Shown: one piece after another, positions 44,488 to 52,498 of the stretch
Numbering within the stretch: the first letter of the stretch is position 1
How the letters are laid out: every line of letters starts with the position of its first letter
Assembly: GCF_029167105.1 (NCBI RefSeq)
Contig: NZ_JARFML010000026.1
Span: forward strand, 56,734-120,733
DNA length: 64,000 nucleotides
Reading direction: 5' to 3'
From: Bradyrhizobium yuanmingense
GTDB lineage: Bacteria; Pseudomonadota; Alphaproteobacteria; Rhizobiales; Xanthobacteraceae
Translations under genes and position numbers: made by a program
The notes under the pieces: generated by a model
Databases searched by the model: none
What the model was told of the DNA's origin: nothing
The model's input: the letters and a program-made list of their open reading frames with translations, nothing else

Positions 44488-45121
44488 GGACCCTGCCTCG
44501 ACCCCGGCCGTCTATGTCCTTCGGCATATAGCCGAGACCGAGCGAGGGCATTAAAATACAACTAATCGAATAAAGAAAGAGATTTAATTAGTTTAACCAT
44601 ACCTAAAAACGCAACTTTTCAGGCGGGAAATGCGCGCATTTGCCGAATGTGTTCATTTTGCCGAACGGTATAGCGACGCCACGCCGTGCTTCGAGTGGGC
44701 GTTCGATCGGGTTACGACCGTCATCCAACACCGCTAGACAGACGGCCAGAACACACCTGAGAAACTGTTCGATCCCTGAGACGACGTTCAGCGCGCGCTC
44801 GCGGTCCGCACCTGGCGCTTCACCACTCGCAGCCAAACAGCTGTTCGGAGAAACGATCGGTGGCTGAGATGCTATTCAGCCCCCGCGCAGGCTGGCGAGT
44901 TGATGGGGTTAATTGTGCGTCCGCGACAGGTCTGCATTAGCGCAAGTTGAAGTCGGACGCACAGGCTCGCGGTGCGATCTGCAGGCCAACGAATGCTCGG
45001 CCTTCTTCGCAGGAACCATATCTGTGGTTGCAAGTTAACTGCTGTTGAGCTGCACACAAGAGAGCAGCTCAACAAGCCGGCATGAGTCCTCGCGCCCGGC
45101 ATCCGTCGGGGGGTTGATCCC
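44488..45121. other. AT-richer intergenic region without clear gene
   Basis: 634 bases between the start of the long regulator gene and a Crp/Fnr gene. The left part (44550-44610) is AT-rich and may hold promoters. A weak minus-strand frame at 44603-44836 starts with TTG and lacks support. A possible EcfG-like element near the right end is listed separately. Confidence 0.5.
45012..45036 (+). promoter_or_regulatory. Weak EcfG-like promoter candidate
   Basis: GGAAC (45012-45016), 16-base spacer, AGTT (45033-45036), about 85 bases before the Crp/Fnr start at 45122. The -10 differs from the CGTT consensus at one base. Confidence 0.3.
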
Positions 45122-45913
45122 ATGATGGACCACGCGACCAGGGTTGGTAATCGGTTGTTAGCAGCGTTGCCGCCAGCGGATTTTGCTTTGCTTGCGCCTC
45201 ATCTGAGGAAGATCGTGATCGAGCGCGATTCGGTGCTCGTCCGATCGGGCGATCGGATCGAACAGCTTCTGTTCCCCGTGAGCGGCGCGATAGTCACCAT
45301 CATGGAGCTGCCGAACGGGCAAACAGTCGCCACGACGATCGTTGGCAGAGAGGGCGCTGTGGGTCTGACGTCAGTGCTTGGCGTATCCCACTCGCCCGTG
45401 ACGGCCGTTGTTCGTTTTTCGGGGGCAGCGCTGCAGATCTCGCCCGCGCAATTCCTGACAGCGCAACGTTGCAGCCTCCCCATCGCGGCGATGGTGCAAG
45501 TCTTCACGAGATCGTTGCTGACGCAACTCCAGCACGTGGCGGCCTGCAACGCATTGCATTCCGTTGAAGCCCGCCTGGCGCGCTGGCTGCTTCACATTCA
45601 CGATCGGGCAAATGGCAGCGATCTCCTCCCGCTGACCCAGGAAACGTTGTCGGAATTGCTGGGCGTCCGCCGCACCACCGTCACGCATGTCGTGAGCACA
45701 ATGCGGACATCAAGAGCACTAAGATCCAATCGACGTGGCCAGCTTGAAATCGATCGGCCGCGGCTCGAAGCCATGGCATGCGAATGTTACAAGGTCATGA
45801 GCCGCAGAATCGATCGGATCGTCTCGCAGAGCACGGTCGGGCTCGTTCATAGGCCTCCAGCGCGGAGCGCCTCCCGTTCGTCTGGCAGACGAATAGCCGG
45901 GACAGGCTCTTAG
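45122..45913 (+). CDS. Crp/Fnr-family transcription regulator
   Basis: A 263-residue regulator. It has an N-terminal nucleotide-binding-like barrel (about 20-125), a dimer helix, and an HTH (TQETLSELLGVRRTTVTHVV, about 176-200). It differs from the other two Crp/Fnr proteins in this window and has the VLVRSGDRIEQLLFPVSG and NGQTVATTIVGREGAVG pattern of a distinct rhizobial subgroup. A basic C-terminal tail of about 40 residues follows the HTH. No Cys cluster. Ligand unknown. Confidence 0.84.
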   Translation: MMDHATRVGNRLLAALPPADFALLAPHLRKIVIERDSVLVRSGDRIEQLLFPVSGAIVTIMELPNGQTVATTIVGREGAVGLTSVLGVSHSPVTAVVRFSGAALQISPAQFLTAQRCSLPIAAMVQVFTRSLLTQLQHVAACNALHSVEARLARWLLHIHDRANGSDLLPLTQETLSELLGVRRTTVTHVVSTMRTSRALRSNRRGQLEIDRPRLEAMACECYKVMSRRIDRIVSQSTVGLVHRPPARSASRSSGRRIAGTGS

Positions 45914-46066
45914 AACCAGTTCGTTTTCGCGAACCACCCGCATGTGCCCGCGCCATTCGGCAAACCGCGCGAGGCTCGCTCGCTGCAAACATCCGATCCT
46001 GCGTGGCATTTTTTTCGACTTTGCGGCCGGCTCCCGGCCGAAACGAACAATGGACGAAAATTCCTG

Positions 46067-46339
46067 TCATCCATTCGCCTTGGGACGCTCGTCACAACAG
46101 CCCGACTTCTTGCGAATAAGCGGTATGGGAATGAGCATTGCCTGTGCGAAGCCGGAAGGCCCACCCGCGGTCCGAGCTGGGTTATTGGCGCCGCCCGCCT
46201 TGCGCAGCTTGCGCTGAAGATTTTCCTCTCGACCTACCCGCTCTCTGAGCTTTTCAAGTTCCGCAAGCTCTGCGACCAGCGCCTCGAGACGTTCTCGAAG
46301 CAGCGCCGCAGGACCCTCCGCTCGAACGCGGATATTCAT
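46067..46339 (-). CDS. Small hypothetical protein
   Basis: A 90-residue protein with a helical, Leu/Glu-rich N-terminal half (LLRERLEALVAELAELEKL) and a Gly/Ala-rich, possibly disordered C-terminal half. The coding signal comes from the heptad-like pattern only. It may be a real coiled-coil protein; support is modest. Confidence 0.4.
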   Translation of the reverse strand: MNIRVRAEGPAALLRERLEALVAELAELEKLRERVGREENLQRKLRKAGGANNPARTAGGPSGFAQAMLIPIPLIRKKSGCCDERPKANG

Positions 46340-46555
46340 GACACGCTCCTGATCGAGGTCTTGAGGAGAAGTCGCCTACTGATAAGGTCAGGAAAAGGAT
46401 GCAATTCACCACAATCGCATGAACATTTGGGAGTGTTGCACCGCAAATCGCGCTGCGGTGGTGCAACAAGGGAGGACTCGGCCGGACGTTTAAGAAAGGT
46501 CCAGCCCTGCCAAACCATACGGCGCCGCAGGCTCACGCATGGGCTGAGAAGACTG

Positions 46556-47056
46556 CTATCGGCTCGATTCGGCTGCACTCGAAATCCTCGTGTTAGCTCC
46601 AGGGCACTCGGCCTTGCGCTTTTCCTCATCTTCTTCTGCGCAATCGAGCCCACCTTGTGCGTTTGGAATTCCAGAGCTGCCGCCAGTTGCGAAAGGCCCT
46701 TTCGCATTGCCTCCGCCACCACCAGACCCGCCACGACCGCCAGATCCGCCACCCCCGGCTGCCCCGCTGGGGCGAGATGATCCAGCAGACCGACCGCCAG
46801 GGGCTCCCCCGCCGCCGCCTGACGACCCGCCGCTGGAGCTCCCCGGCCCTGATACGGACGACCGGTCGTTATCGAAGAACGACTGCCTCCCCTCCTTCTG
46901 CGTCACTCCACGCAGCCCCCCCGAGCTCGCAATGGCTCTCGAGGTCAGGGATGTGGATAGAAGCAGACTCATCGCTGGGGGTGTCACGGCCGCAAATCTT
47001 CCGCAGGTTTTCAAGAACGCCCGCCGGTCGTCGTCCTCGTTGCCGTCCCGGGTCAC
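46556..47056 (-). CDS. Small exported-type protein with twin-arginine-like leader and Gly-rich body
   Basis: A 166-residue protein starting at GTG 47056 with AGGGAG eight bases upstream. The leader reads DDRRAFLKTCGRFAAVTPP, a twin-arginine-like start followed by a hydrophobic run (MSLLLSTSLTS) and an AIASSGG boundary. The body (about 75-125) is almost only Gly, Ser, Ala and Arg, and the end carries two Cys (LDCAEED, AECPG). The protein at 49612 shares the leader nearly word for word. Function unknown; similar leaders occur in other Bradyrhizobium proteins as far as I recall. Confidence 0.65.
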   Translation of the reverse strand: MTRDGNEDDDRRAFLKTCGRFAAVTPPAMSLLLSTSLTSRAIASSGGLRGVTQKEGRQSFFDNDRSSVSGPGSSSGGSSGGGGGAPGGRSAGSSRPSGAAGGGGSGGRGGSGGGGGNAKGPFATGGSSGIPNAQGGLDCAEEDEEKRKAECPGANTRISSAAESSR

Positions 47057-47310
47057 AACACGCTCTCCCTGGGTTTAAAATTTTATTTATGGTATTATAT
47101 ATTAAATGCAGTTTCAACCGATAATTTTTTATGTGAACTCGCGCTCCTTAACGTGCGCTGTCAGTTGATCGGCAATTTTTGTGCCCGTTGTGGCACTTCC
47201 TGGTGCATTCCTGCCGTTCAGGCGCAGTTTCGCAGTTGCGCTTGCCATTTAATGAGTTTAATTTTTTAACGGAAGTCGAGCGCGGGGCTCGATTGGAACG
47301 GATCATTGCG

Positions 47311-47562
47311 ATGCCGCTGCAATTCCATCGGTCCGTCCGGGACATGGAGATCTGGAGCGCGACCAGCGAGGGCTTCTCGTTCGTGATCAGCTTCGAAAGC
47401 CCCAGCGGCCCCGGCTTTCATGGACGCGCCGGCTATCTGGCGAGTTGGCGTCCGCTCCACAAGAACCAGGCCGCAATCAAGATTGGCGGCTCGCCCTTTC
47501 AAACGTTAGCTGAGGCCGAAGGGGCCTGCAGCGACATGGCTGGGCATCTGGCGCCACGATAA
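47311..47562 (+). CDS. Small conserved hypothetical protein
   Basis: An 83-residue protein from the ATG at 47311 (MPLQFHRSVRDMEIWSATSE). It alternates short strands (FSFVISFESP, AAIKIGGSPF) and ends in a helix (AEAEGACSDMAGHL), consistent with a small alpha/beta fold. The 44 codons upstream in frame look non-coding. Function unknown. Confidence 0.5.
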   Translation: MPLQFHRSVRDMEIWSATSEGFSFVISFESPSGPGFHGRAGYLASWRPLHKNQAAIKIGGSPFQTLAEAEGACSDMAGHLAPR

Positions 47563-47600
47563 CCCCCGCGCACGCTCCGGAAGAAGCCAGACGCCCCCGG

Positions 47601-48290
47601 TCATTTCACGCCCGCCGGATCCTGACGCAACAGATCAGGGGAATCCAGTTCACTTGACGGGGCATTCACCTCGTTTCGCGAAATCGCCAATGCCGCGAGA
47701 ACCGTGCGATTGCTGATGTCCAGCTTTTGGAAGATATGATGAAGGTGGACCTTGATCGTACCGTCGGCGAGGTTCAACCGACGTCCAATCTCTTTGTTCG
47801 ATAGACCCTCCGACACGAGCCGCATGATTTGCCGCTCCCGGTCCGTCAGTTGTGCTAGGGGCTTCTCAGCGGGGCGGGCCTCATCATTGGCTAGCCATGC
47901 GTTCGGCGAGGCCGCTGCTTGGCCCTCGGCGGCTTTCCGCAGGGTTGAGACCAGCATCTCGGCATCCGAATCCTTCGAGAGGACGATGCAGGCGCCGTCC
48001 GAGGCGAGCCTTTCCAACTCACAATCGGCCGCGACACCGGCGAAGAAGACTACCGCGGGTCCTGGGGCTGAATCGTTTGCACGAGCGAGGATCTGCTGCC
48101 GGCTGACATCGGGCAGAGCAGCATCGACAAGCGCGACGTCAGGCACAAGGAATCGGATTGCCTCATTGCAGCTTGCACCATCGCTGCAGGACGCAACGAT
48201 CGTAAAATCACGCTGCGTCGCAAGAACGCTCCTGATCCCTTGCAAAACGATCGGATGTCGATCCGCGATGACAATTCTGGTGCGGTGCAT
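47601..48290 (-). CDS. NarL/LuxR-family response regulator
   Basis: A 229-residue regulator. Receiver (about 1-120) with acidic pair IADRHP and a canonical phosphoacceptor Asp in VALVDAALP; LuxR HTH (about 155-210, LTDRERQIMRLVSEGLSNKE). The ATG at 48290 has AGGGGA seven bases upstream and is preferred to one at 48314. Its sequence closely follows the first 215 residues of the 1314-residue fusion at 40543, including FQKL.I.NRTVLA, so the two share an ancestor. The partner kinase is not visible nearby. Confidence 0.88.
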   Translation of the reverse strand: MHRTRIVIADRHPIVLQGIRSVLATQRDFTIVASCSDGASCNEAIRFLVPDVALVDAALPDVSRQQILARANDSAPGPAVVFFAGVAADCELERLASDGACIVLSKDSDAEMLVSTLRKAAEGQAAASPNAWLANDEARPAEKPLAQLTDRERQIMRLVSEGLSNKEIGRRLNLADGTIKVHLHHIFQKLDISNRTVLAALAISRNEVNAPSSELDSPDLLRQDPAGVK

Positions 48291-48916
48291 GCTTCCCCTG
48301 CCTATCGCTAACAACCCCCCGTGCAGCCGTTTAATCCAACAATTTCTTCGAAACGCGAGGATGGACCAGTCCGCTCGGCCATAAAATCACGCCGCCTCAT
48401 ACCCTGGACAGCCCAACATTCGACGCTGCCCCACGGTAACTTGAACGGCAAATATGCGCAGCACCGTAAGAATGCGGTGCTCAAAATTCAAGACTGCAAG
48501 CTCCTCGACGAAAGCAGCGTTCTTTCGACAACGCCTGATGGATTCAATCAGCAAATTCCCTCAGAGAATGTCATCGACCCACGGATCGGCTGCTGTGTTA
48601 TGATGGTCAACATTCGATTAACTTCGTTGGCACCGTTATTACCAACGATATATTGGGCCATTCACGATTCAAATCTAACATTCGACGAAATTTCGACGAA
48701 CGCGAGCTCGTTCAAAAAGCCACGCTTTTGAAGGGAGGAAAAGTAATACTATTCATCAAGGCGAAGCTGGTTAGTGAAGCACGAAAACGGCTGCGTCGGG
48801 CAGCCAGTGTAGCAACGACGAAATCCGGTCACCCAAATTGGAGCTGCATACTCGTCAATTCAGCAACTTCAATGAGCGGTCATGGAGGGCATCGTTGGCA
48901 ATGAGTAGGTGGTCAC
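48291..48916. other. AT-richer gap without clear gene
   Basis: 626 bases with lower GC than most of the window. Open frames here (for example 48321-48731 plus) lack coding character, so I see no supportable gene. It may hold regulatory DNA for the response regulator or decayed sequence. Confidence 0.45.
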
Positions 48917-49093
48917 ATGTATTCTTCAGCAGTTTTGCGTCAAACTCATCAGGCTCTCATCGTTCAATTCACTGAATTGCAGAACTTGCGTAACCGCGTG
49001 TTGAAGGCCGAGCACCGATTGCTTGCGCCGAGACGACGAGTCCGGGGGCGAGGGAAGCGACCGCTCGTTCGGAGGTACAGCCTCAGCCGATAA
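48917..49093 (+). CDS. Small basic helical protein
   Basis: A 58-residue protein (MYSSAVLRQTHQALIVQFTE) with a helix (TELQNLRNRVLKAEHRLL) and an Arg-rich end (RRRVRGRGKRPLVRRYSLSR). GGTGG lies five bases before the ATG. Short proteins of the pattern MYS..L...A.I.QF.ELQ.LR are, as I recall, common in Bradyrhizobium. Function unknown. Confidence 0.45.
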   Translation: MYSSAVLRQTHQALIVQFTELQNLRNRVLKAEHRLLAPRRRVRGRGKRPLVRRYSLSR

Positions 49094-49235
49094 CTCCAAC
49101 CACCGCGTTGCCGAGTGGCGAAGCCGCACGAGTGGATCGTGCTTGCCCGACCCCGGTTTGACCTGATAATCCCCCTCCTGATTTGGTTCGGAGGTAGTGG
49201 GGACGACTTCCATGGGGAATGAGGACTGGGGATCT

Positions 49236-49556
49236 ATGACCACAGCAGAGCTGTGGCAGCTCTATGATGAGGTCACGGCTGTTCTCAGTCGAAGGATGAC
49301 CGCGGAAAAAGCCAAGCTCGAAGAGCGGCTTCGCAAGATTGAGGGGACGGCCGCTTCGGCCCAGAACGAGGGACGTCCTCGCCGCCCCTACCCTCCAGTG
49401 TTGCCGAAATACCAGAACCCGAAGAATCCGTCCGAAACTTGGTCCGGTCGCGGCAAGCAACCCCGATGGCTGAAAGCCCAGCTTCGAGCCGGCAAGAAGC
49501 TCAACGATCTGCTGATCGATCGCTCGTCGGCGCAAAGGCGCCGCCGGGCCGGCTGA
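49236..49556 (+). CDS. H-NS-family nucleoid protein
   Basis: A 106-residue H-NS-like protein. The N-terminal helical part (about 1-45, ELWQLYDEVTAVLSRRMTAE) gives dimers and oligomers; the C-terminal DNA-binding part shows the family hallmark PKYQNPKNPSETWSGRGKQP followed by RWLKAQL. Such proteins bind AT-rich DNA and silence horizontally acquired genes. The ATG at 49236 is chosen; in-frame ATGs at 49197 and 49212 are alternatives. It sits in the AT-richer accessory region it might control. Confidence 0.88.
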   Translation: MTTAELWQLYDEVTAVLSRRMTAEKAKLEERLRKIEGTAASAQNEGRPRRPYPPVLPKYQNPKNPSETWSGRGKQPRWLKAQLRAGKKLNDLLIDRSSAQRRRRAG

Positions 49557-49611
49557 ACCTCCAACCCGTCACCGGGACGGCGGTGTCAGGACCGGACCCG
49601 CAGGCGCCACT

Positions 49612-49833
49612 CTAGCGAGTAACGTCTTCTTTCCCGTTAGGACTGCCGTCGCAACAACCGTTGCCACCGCCATTGTTGCCCTGCACAAGGTTTCCGCCAG
49701 AACTAGCGATGGCGGTTGAGGTCAGAGAGGTCGAAAGCAGCAGCGTCATCACGGGAGGAGTGACGGCGGCAAATTTTCCGCAGTTCCTCAAGAACTCACG
49801 ACGGTCTTCATTATTGGAGTCGAGTGGATTCAT
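49612..49833 (-). CDS. Small exported-type protein with twin-arginine-like leader
   Basis: A 73-residue protein (MNPLDSNNEDRREFLRNCGK) with GGAAGG upstream of the ATG. The leader RREFLRNCGKFAAVTPP, hydrophobic run MTLLLSTSLTS and AIASSGG boundary match those of the 46556 protein. The mature part is only about 30 residues, Gly/Asn-rich, with a CC pair (GNGCCDGSPNG). This could be an exported peptide or a precursor of a modified peptide; no modifying enzyme is adjacent. Confidence 0.65.
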   Translation of the reverse strand: MNPLDSNNEDRREFLRNCGKFAAVTPPVMTLLLSTSLTSTAIASSGGNLVQGNNGGGNGCCDGSPNGKEDVTR

Positions 49834-50191
49834 CGGCGCCTTCCCTGCGATAGTCGAGGATAAAAAATAAACGGATTTGGATACGCCGCAAGTTAAATAT
49901 GTTAATCTCGCATTTTAAATTTCCTGCCCGCAAACGACACCTTGAGTGCTATCGCATGCTAGGCTTCCGTCACGACATCGGTGAACTCCCGCGCAAAGCG
50001 AGATCCAGAGGCAGCTTATACCGAACGCATTATATGCACGGGGCGCTTTTGGAACTATTATAATTTTAATTGCATGAAATGATGCGGCATCACTCTTTAG
50101 CCTCCGCTTCGGCACAAAACGAGGCTCGAGCAGTCGCCGCACATGCGCGCAAACGGCCCCTTTCCCAACTGGCGAAAACAAGAGGCGATTC
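49834..50191. other. AT-rich intergenic region
   Basis: 358 bases separating the divergent small leader-protein gene and the Rossmann-like gene. Clearly AT-richer at 49860-49920 and 50045-50080. No gene is supported. A likely site for promoters and for H-NS-type binding. Confidence 0.5.
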
Positions 50192-51289
50192 ATGATCGGG
50201 GCCGAGTCCGGTGCAGCATTCGGGCAATTGCGGTCTCGCCTCGACACCACCTTCCGACCAGCCTTCTCATTGCCACGTCTGGGCGCCCTGATGAGCCGTG
50301 CCCTCACCGAAACTCTCTTAGACCTTTCGGAACTTACGGTTCTCACCGAGGCTGCGACCGGGGCGTATGCCGTGACGGCCGTTCTCGCAGCGATGGCCGG
50401 AGCCAGGCACGTCTATGCCTTTACGAAAACTACGCAGCACGGCACCTCGGCTGAAGCCAGGGACCAGACCCTCAAGCTCGCAGATTCCGTCGGTGTGGCC
50501 CATCGCATCGACATCCTGGAGCAGATCACCCCCGATATCATCCATCAGACGGATATCGTAACCAACAGCGGCCATCTTCGGCCTCTGACCGCTGCGCTTA
50601 TTGATGAGCTACCAAGGGAGGCCGTCATCGCCTTGATGTTCGAGGCCTGGGAATTTCGCTCCGAGGACCTCGACCTGGACGCATGCTTGCGGCGCGGAAT
50701 TCCAATCGTCGGCGTGAACGAACGTCACCCGTCAGTCGATGTCTTCTCGTTTCTCGGTCCACTGTGCGTGAAGCAACTGCAGGATAGCGGATTATCCGTT
50801 TACAAAAATCGCATTGCTCTGCTGTGCGACAACGACTTCATTGGCTCGCTTCGCTCCGGTCTCGTGAGCTCCGGAGCGAGCGTGGACGTCTTCGAGGACG
50901 TTCGGACCTTGTATCATGACGAATGGGACGCAATCATCGTCGCGCTGCGACCGGCGGCTGAGCCTCGCATCGGCTCGCCGGAAGCAGCTCACCTCGTTGC
51001 GTGCGCGCCCCATGGCGCCATTGTCGTGCAGTTTTGGGGCGACATCGATCGAACCGTATTGTCAGAAAACGGGTTGGGCGTTTGGCCAATAACGCCTCCG
51101 GGATTGGGGCACATGGGCATTCTGCTGTCCGACCTCGGCCCCGAACCGGTCGTGAGACTGCAGGCCGGCGGCCTGCGCGCTGCTGAATGGGTTCGGCGCA
51201 GCCGAGCTGTGTCGCCTGACGGACTCGCGCAAATCGTTACCCAGCATCCGGATCCATCGCCAACTCGCGCTAGGTTCTCGCATCGATGA
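50192..51289 (+). CDS. Rossmann-fold-like protein of unknown function
   Basis: A 365-residue soluble protein. The first half has a glycine-containing strand-helix run (TGAYAVTAVLAAMAGARHVYAF), and the second half another (RIALLCDNDFIGSLRSGLVS followed by ASVDVFED), so two Rossmann-like lobes are likely, as in 2-hydroxyacid dehydrogenases or S-adenosylhomocysteine hydrolase. No catalytic signature is clear enough to name a reaction. AGAGGCG precedes the ATG. Its end overlaps the opposing VOC gene by 20 bases. Probably part of the FkbH/ACP biosynthetic group. Confidence 0.6.
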   Translation: MIGAESGAAFGQLRSRLDTTFRPAFSLPRLGALMSRALTETLLDLSELTVLTEAATGAYAVTAVLAAMAGARHVYAFTKTTQHGTSAEARDQTLKLADSVGVAHRIDILEQITPDIIHQTDIVTNSGHLRPLTAALIDELPREAVIALMFEAWEFRSEDLDLDACLRRGIPIVGVNERHPSVDVFSFLGPLCVKQLQDSGLSVYKNRIALLCDNDFIGSLRSGLVSSGASVDVFEDVRTLYHDEWDAIIVALRPAAEPRIGSPEAAHLVACAPHGAIVVQFWGDIDRTVLSENGLGVWPITPPGLGHMGILLSDLGPEPVVRLQAGGLRAAEWVRRSRAVSPDGLAQIVTQHPDPSPTRARFSHR

Positions 51290-51668
51290 GCTCAACGAGC
51301 GTGAGCGTGGCGGAGGCAAGAAACACTATGCGGCGCATGTCGAAGGCAATCGCCGGCGCGGGTGACGATACAGGAAGATATTGCTGCGCCCTAAAGCAAG
51401 CGATCGCTTCGTCGAAGCGAGCCGCTTCGTAAGCAAGATGATAGAATTTGCTGCCGCGCTTCAAGATACCCGTAACCGGCGATTGTGCGCCGGTCGGCTC
51501 AATGAGCTCCAGGCGCGGACCGCCGCCCGACACAAACTGAATCCGAACCTGCTGGATCGGGTCCTCGACCATGGGGCCTTCAGGACTGTAGCCAACGACC
51601 GCGAGTTCGGGCAGCTCCGCCGCGATCTTTCGACACGCCATTCCCACGTGATGAAAGTGCAAATCCAT
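51270..51668 (-). CDS. VOC-superfamily protein, methylmalonyl-CoA-epimerase-like
   Basis: A 132-residue protein with two beta-alpha-beta-beta-beta modules. HFHHVGMACR supplies the first metal ligand, RLELIEPTG an acidic ligand, FYHLAYEA a second His, and TLTLVELID a final Glu. The ATG at 51668 is preferred because GGGAGGAGC lies just upstream; the longer frame to 51761 is unconserved. It shares an operon with the GNAT gene (76-base gap). Epimerase or isomerase activity on an acyl intermediate is possible. Confidence 0.75.
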   Translation of the reverse strand: MDLHFHHVGMACRKIAAELPELAVVGYSPEGPMVEDPIQQVRIQFVSGGGPRLELIEPTGAQSPVTGILKRGSKFYHLAYEAARFDEAIACFRAQQYLPVSSPAPAIAFDMRRIVFLASATLTLVELIDART

Positions 51669-51744
51669 ACCCTGCTCCTCCCTTCCCTGGCAGCCTAGGG
51701 AGACGGGCGGCGTCGAACGGAATCTGGCTGGTTGCTCCAACAAT

Positions 51745-52368
51745 TTAACCTTCTCGTGCATCGAGGAGCAGCGCCGACCAGACCTGTTTTAGCCGTGGAT
51801 AGTCTGCGCGCGACATCCGAAACGTAATCACGTCGTCGCCGTTCCACCAAGCTTTCGGCGCAACCTTTTCAACTTGGAAGCCGAGGCGAATATGAAAGTT
51901 CTTCGCGGCTTTATTCCTGCCTTGAACATTGGCCACGACGGCCGAAAGCCCCAGCTGCTCGAATGCGAATTCAAGTAAAAGGTCGAACATCTCTGCCAGA
52001 AAAAGGCGCGCGGCAGGATCGACTATCAACCGCGCAACTTCGCCCTGTCCCGCCGCGAAATCCAGGTTCGCAAGCGCGATGCTGCCCGCCGGCTTCTTCG
52101 AGCGCTTAAATTCGGCAATGAAATAGTAATCGTCGGCCCTCGCCTGATATTTCCGGAAAAACTCTTCCTGCTGAGCCAAGGTCAGCTTCTCGCGGGTCAG
52201 GAACTTGCCGAGAACGGGATCGTTCCGCCAGGCGATGACTTGCGCGGAGTCCTCCAGCCGAAGTTCTCGGAGAAGCAGGTTATTTCCTCCGGGAAGCCGC
52301 TTCAGATTCTCAGCTTTCGTGGAAAGCGTGCTTGGGCTCACCGGCTCCGGCCTGATATACGCCATCAT
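51745..52368 (-). CDS. GNAT-family N-acyltransferase (RimJ/RimL type)
   Basis: A 207-residue acyltransferase. Typical segments are LLLRELRLEDSAQVIAWRND, then GSIALANLDF, a VARLIVDP acyl-CoA-binding strand and NKAAKNFHIRLGFQVE near the C-terminus. In glycan loci such enzymes (PseH-like) N-acylate amino sugars. Here it is divergent from the FkbH/ACP pair, so its acyl donor could be the ACP thioester rather than CoA; that is inference. ATGs at 52404, 52368 and 52365 are possible starts. Confidence 0.8.
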   Translation of the reverse strand: MMAYIRPEPVSPSTLSTKAENLKRLPGGNNLLLRELRLEDSAQVIAWRNDPVLGKFLTREKLTLAQQEEFFRKYQARADDYYFIAEFKRSKKPAGSIALANLDFAAGQGEVARLIVDPAARLFLAEMFDLLLEFAFEQLGLSAVVANVQGRNKAAKNFHIRLGFQVEKVAPKAWWNGDDVITFRMSRADYPRLKQVWSALLLDAREG

Positions 52369-52498
52369 ATATTTATTACACCTTAACCGATCATTTAAAT
52401 ACATTTAATTGACCCAAGTCATATCATCATTTAATGTAGTGAACAATCAAATGATGCCGCTGTCCTGAACGGAGGCCGCCATTCTAGCTGCAGTACCC

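Noticed and set aside
44603..44836. A 77-codon minus-strand frame beside the long regulator
   Set aside because: It starts with TTG, has no ribosome site or known similarity, and lies in an AT-richer gap.
48926..49243. A 105-codon minus-strand frame
   Set aside because: It overlaps a better small plus-strand gene (48917-49093) and the start region of the H-NS-like gene; composition is not protein-like.
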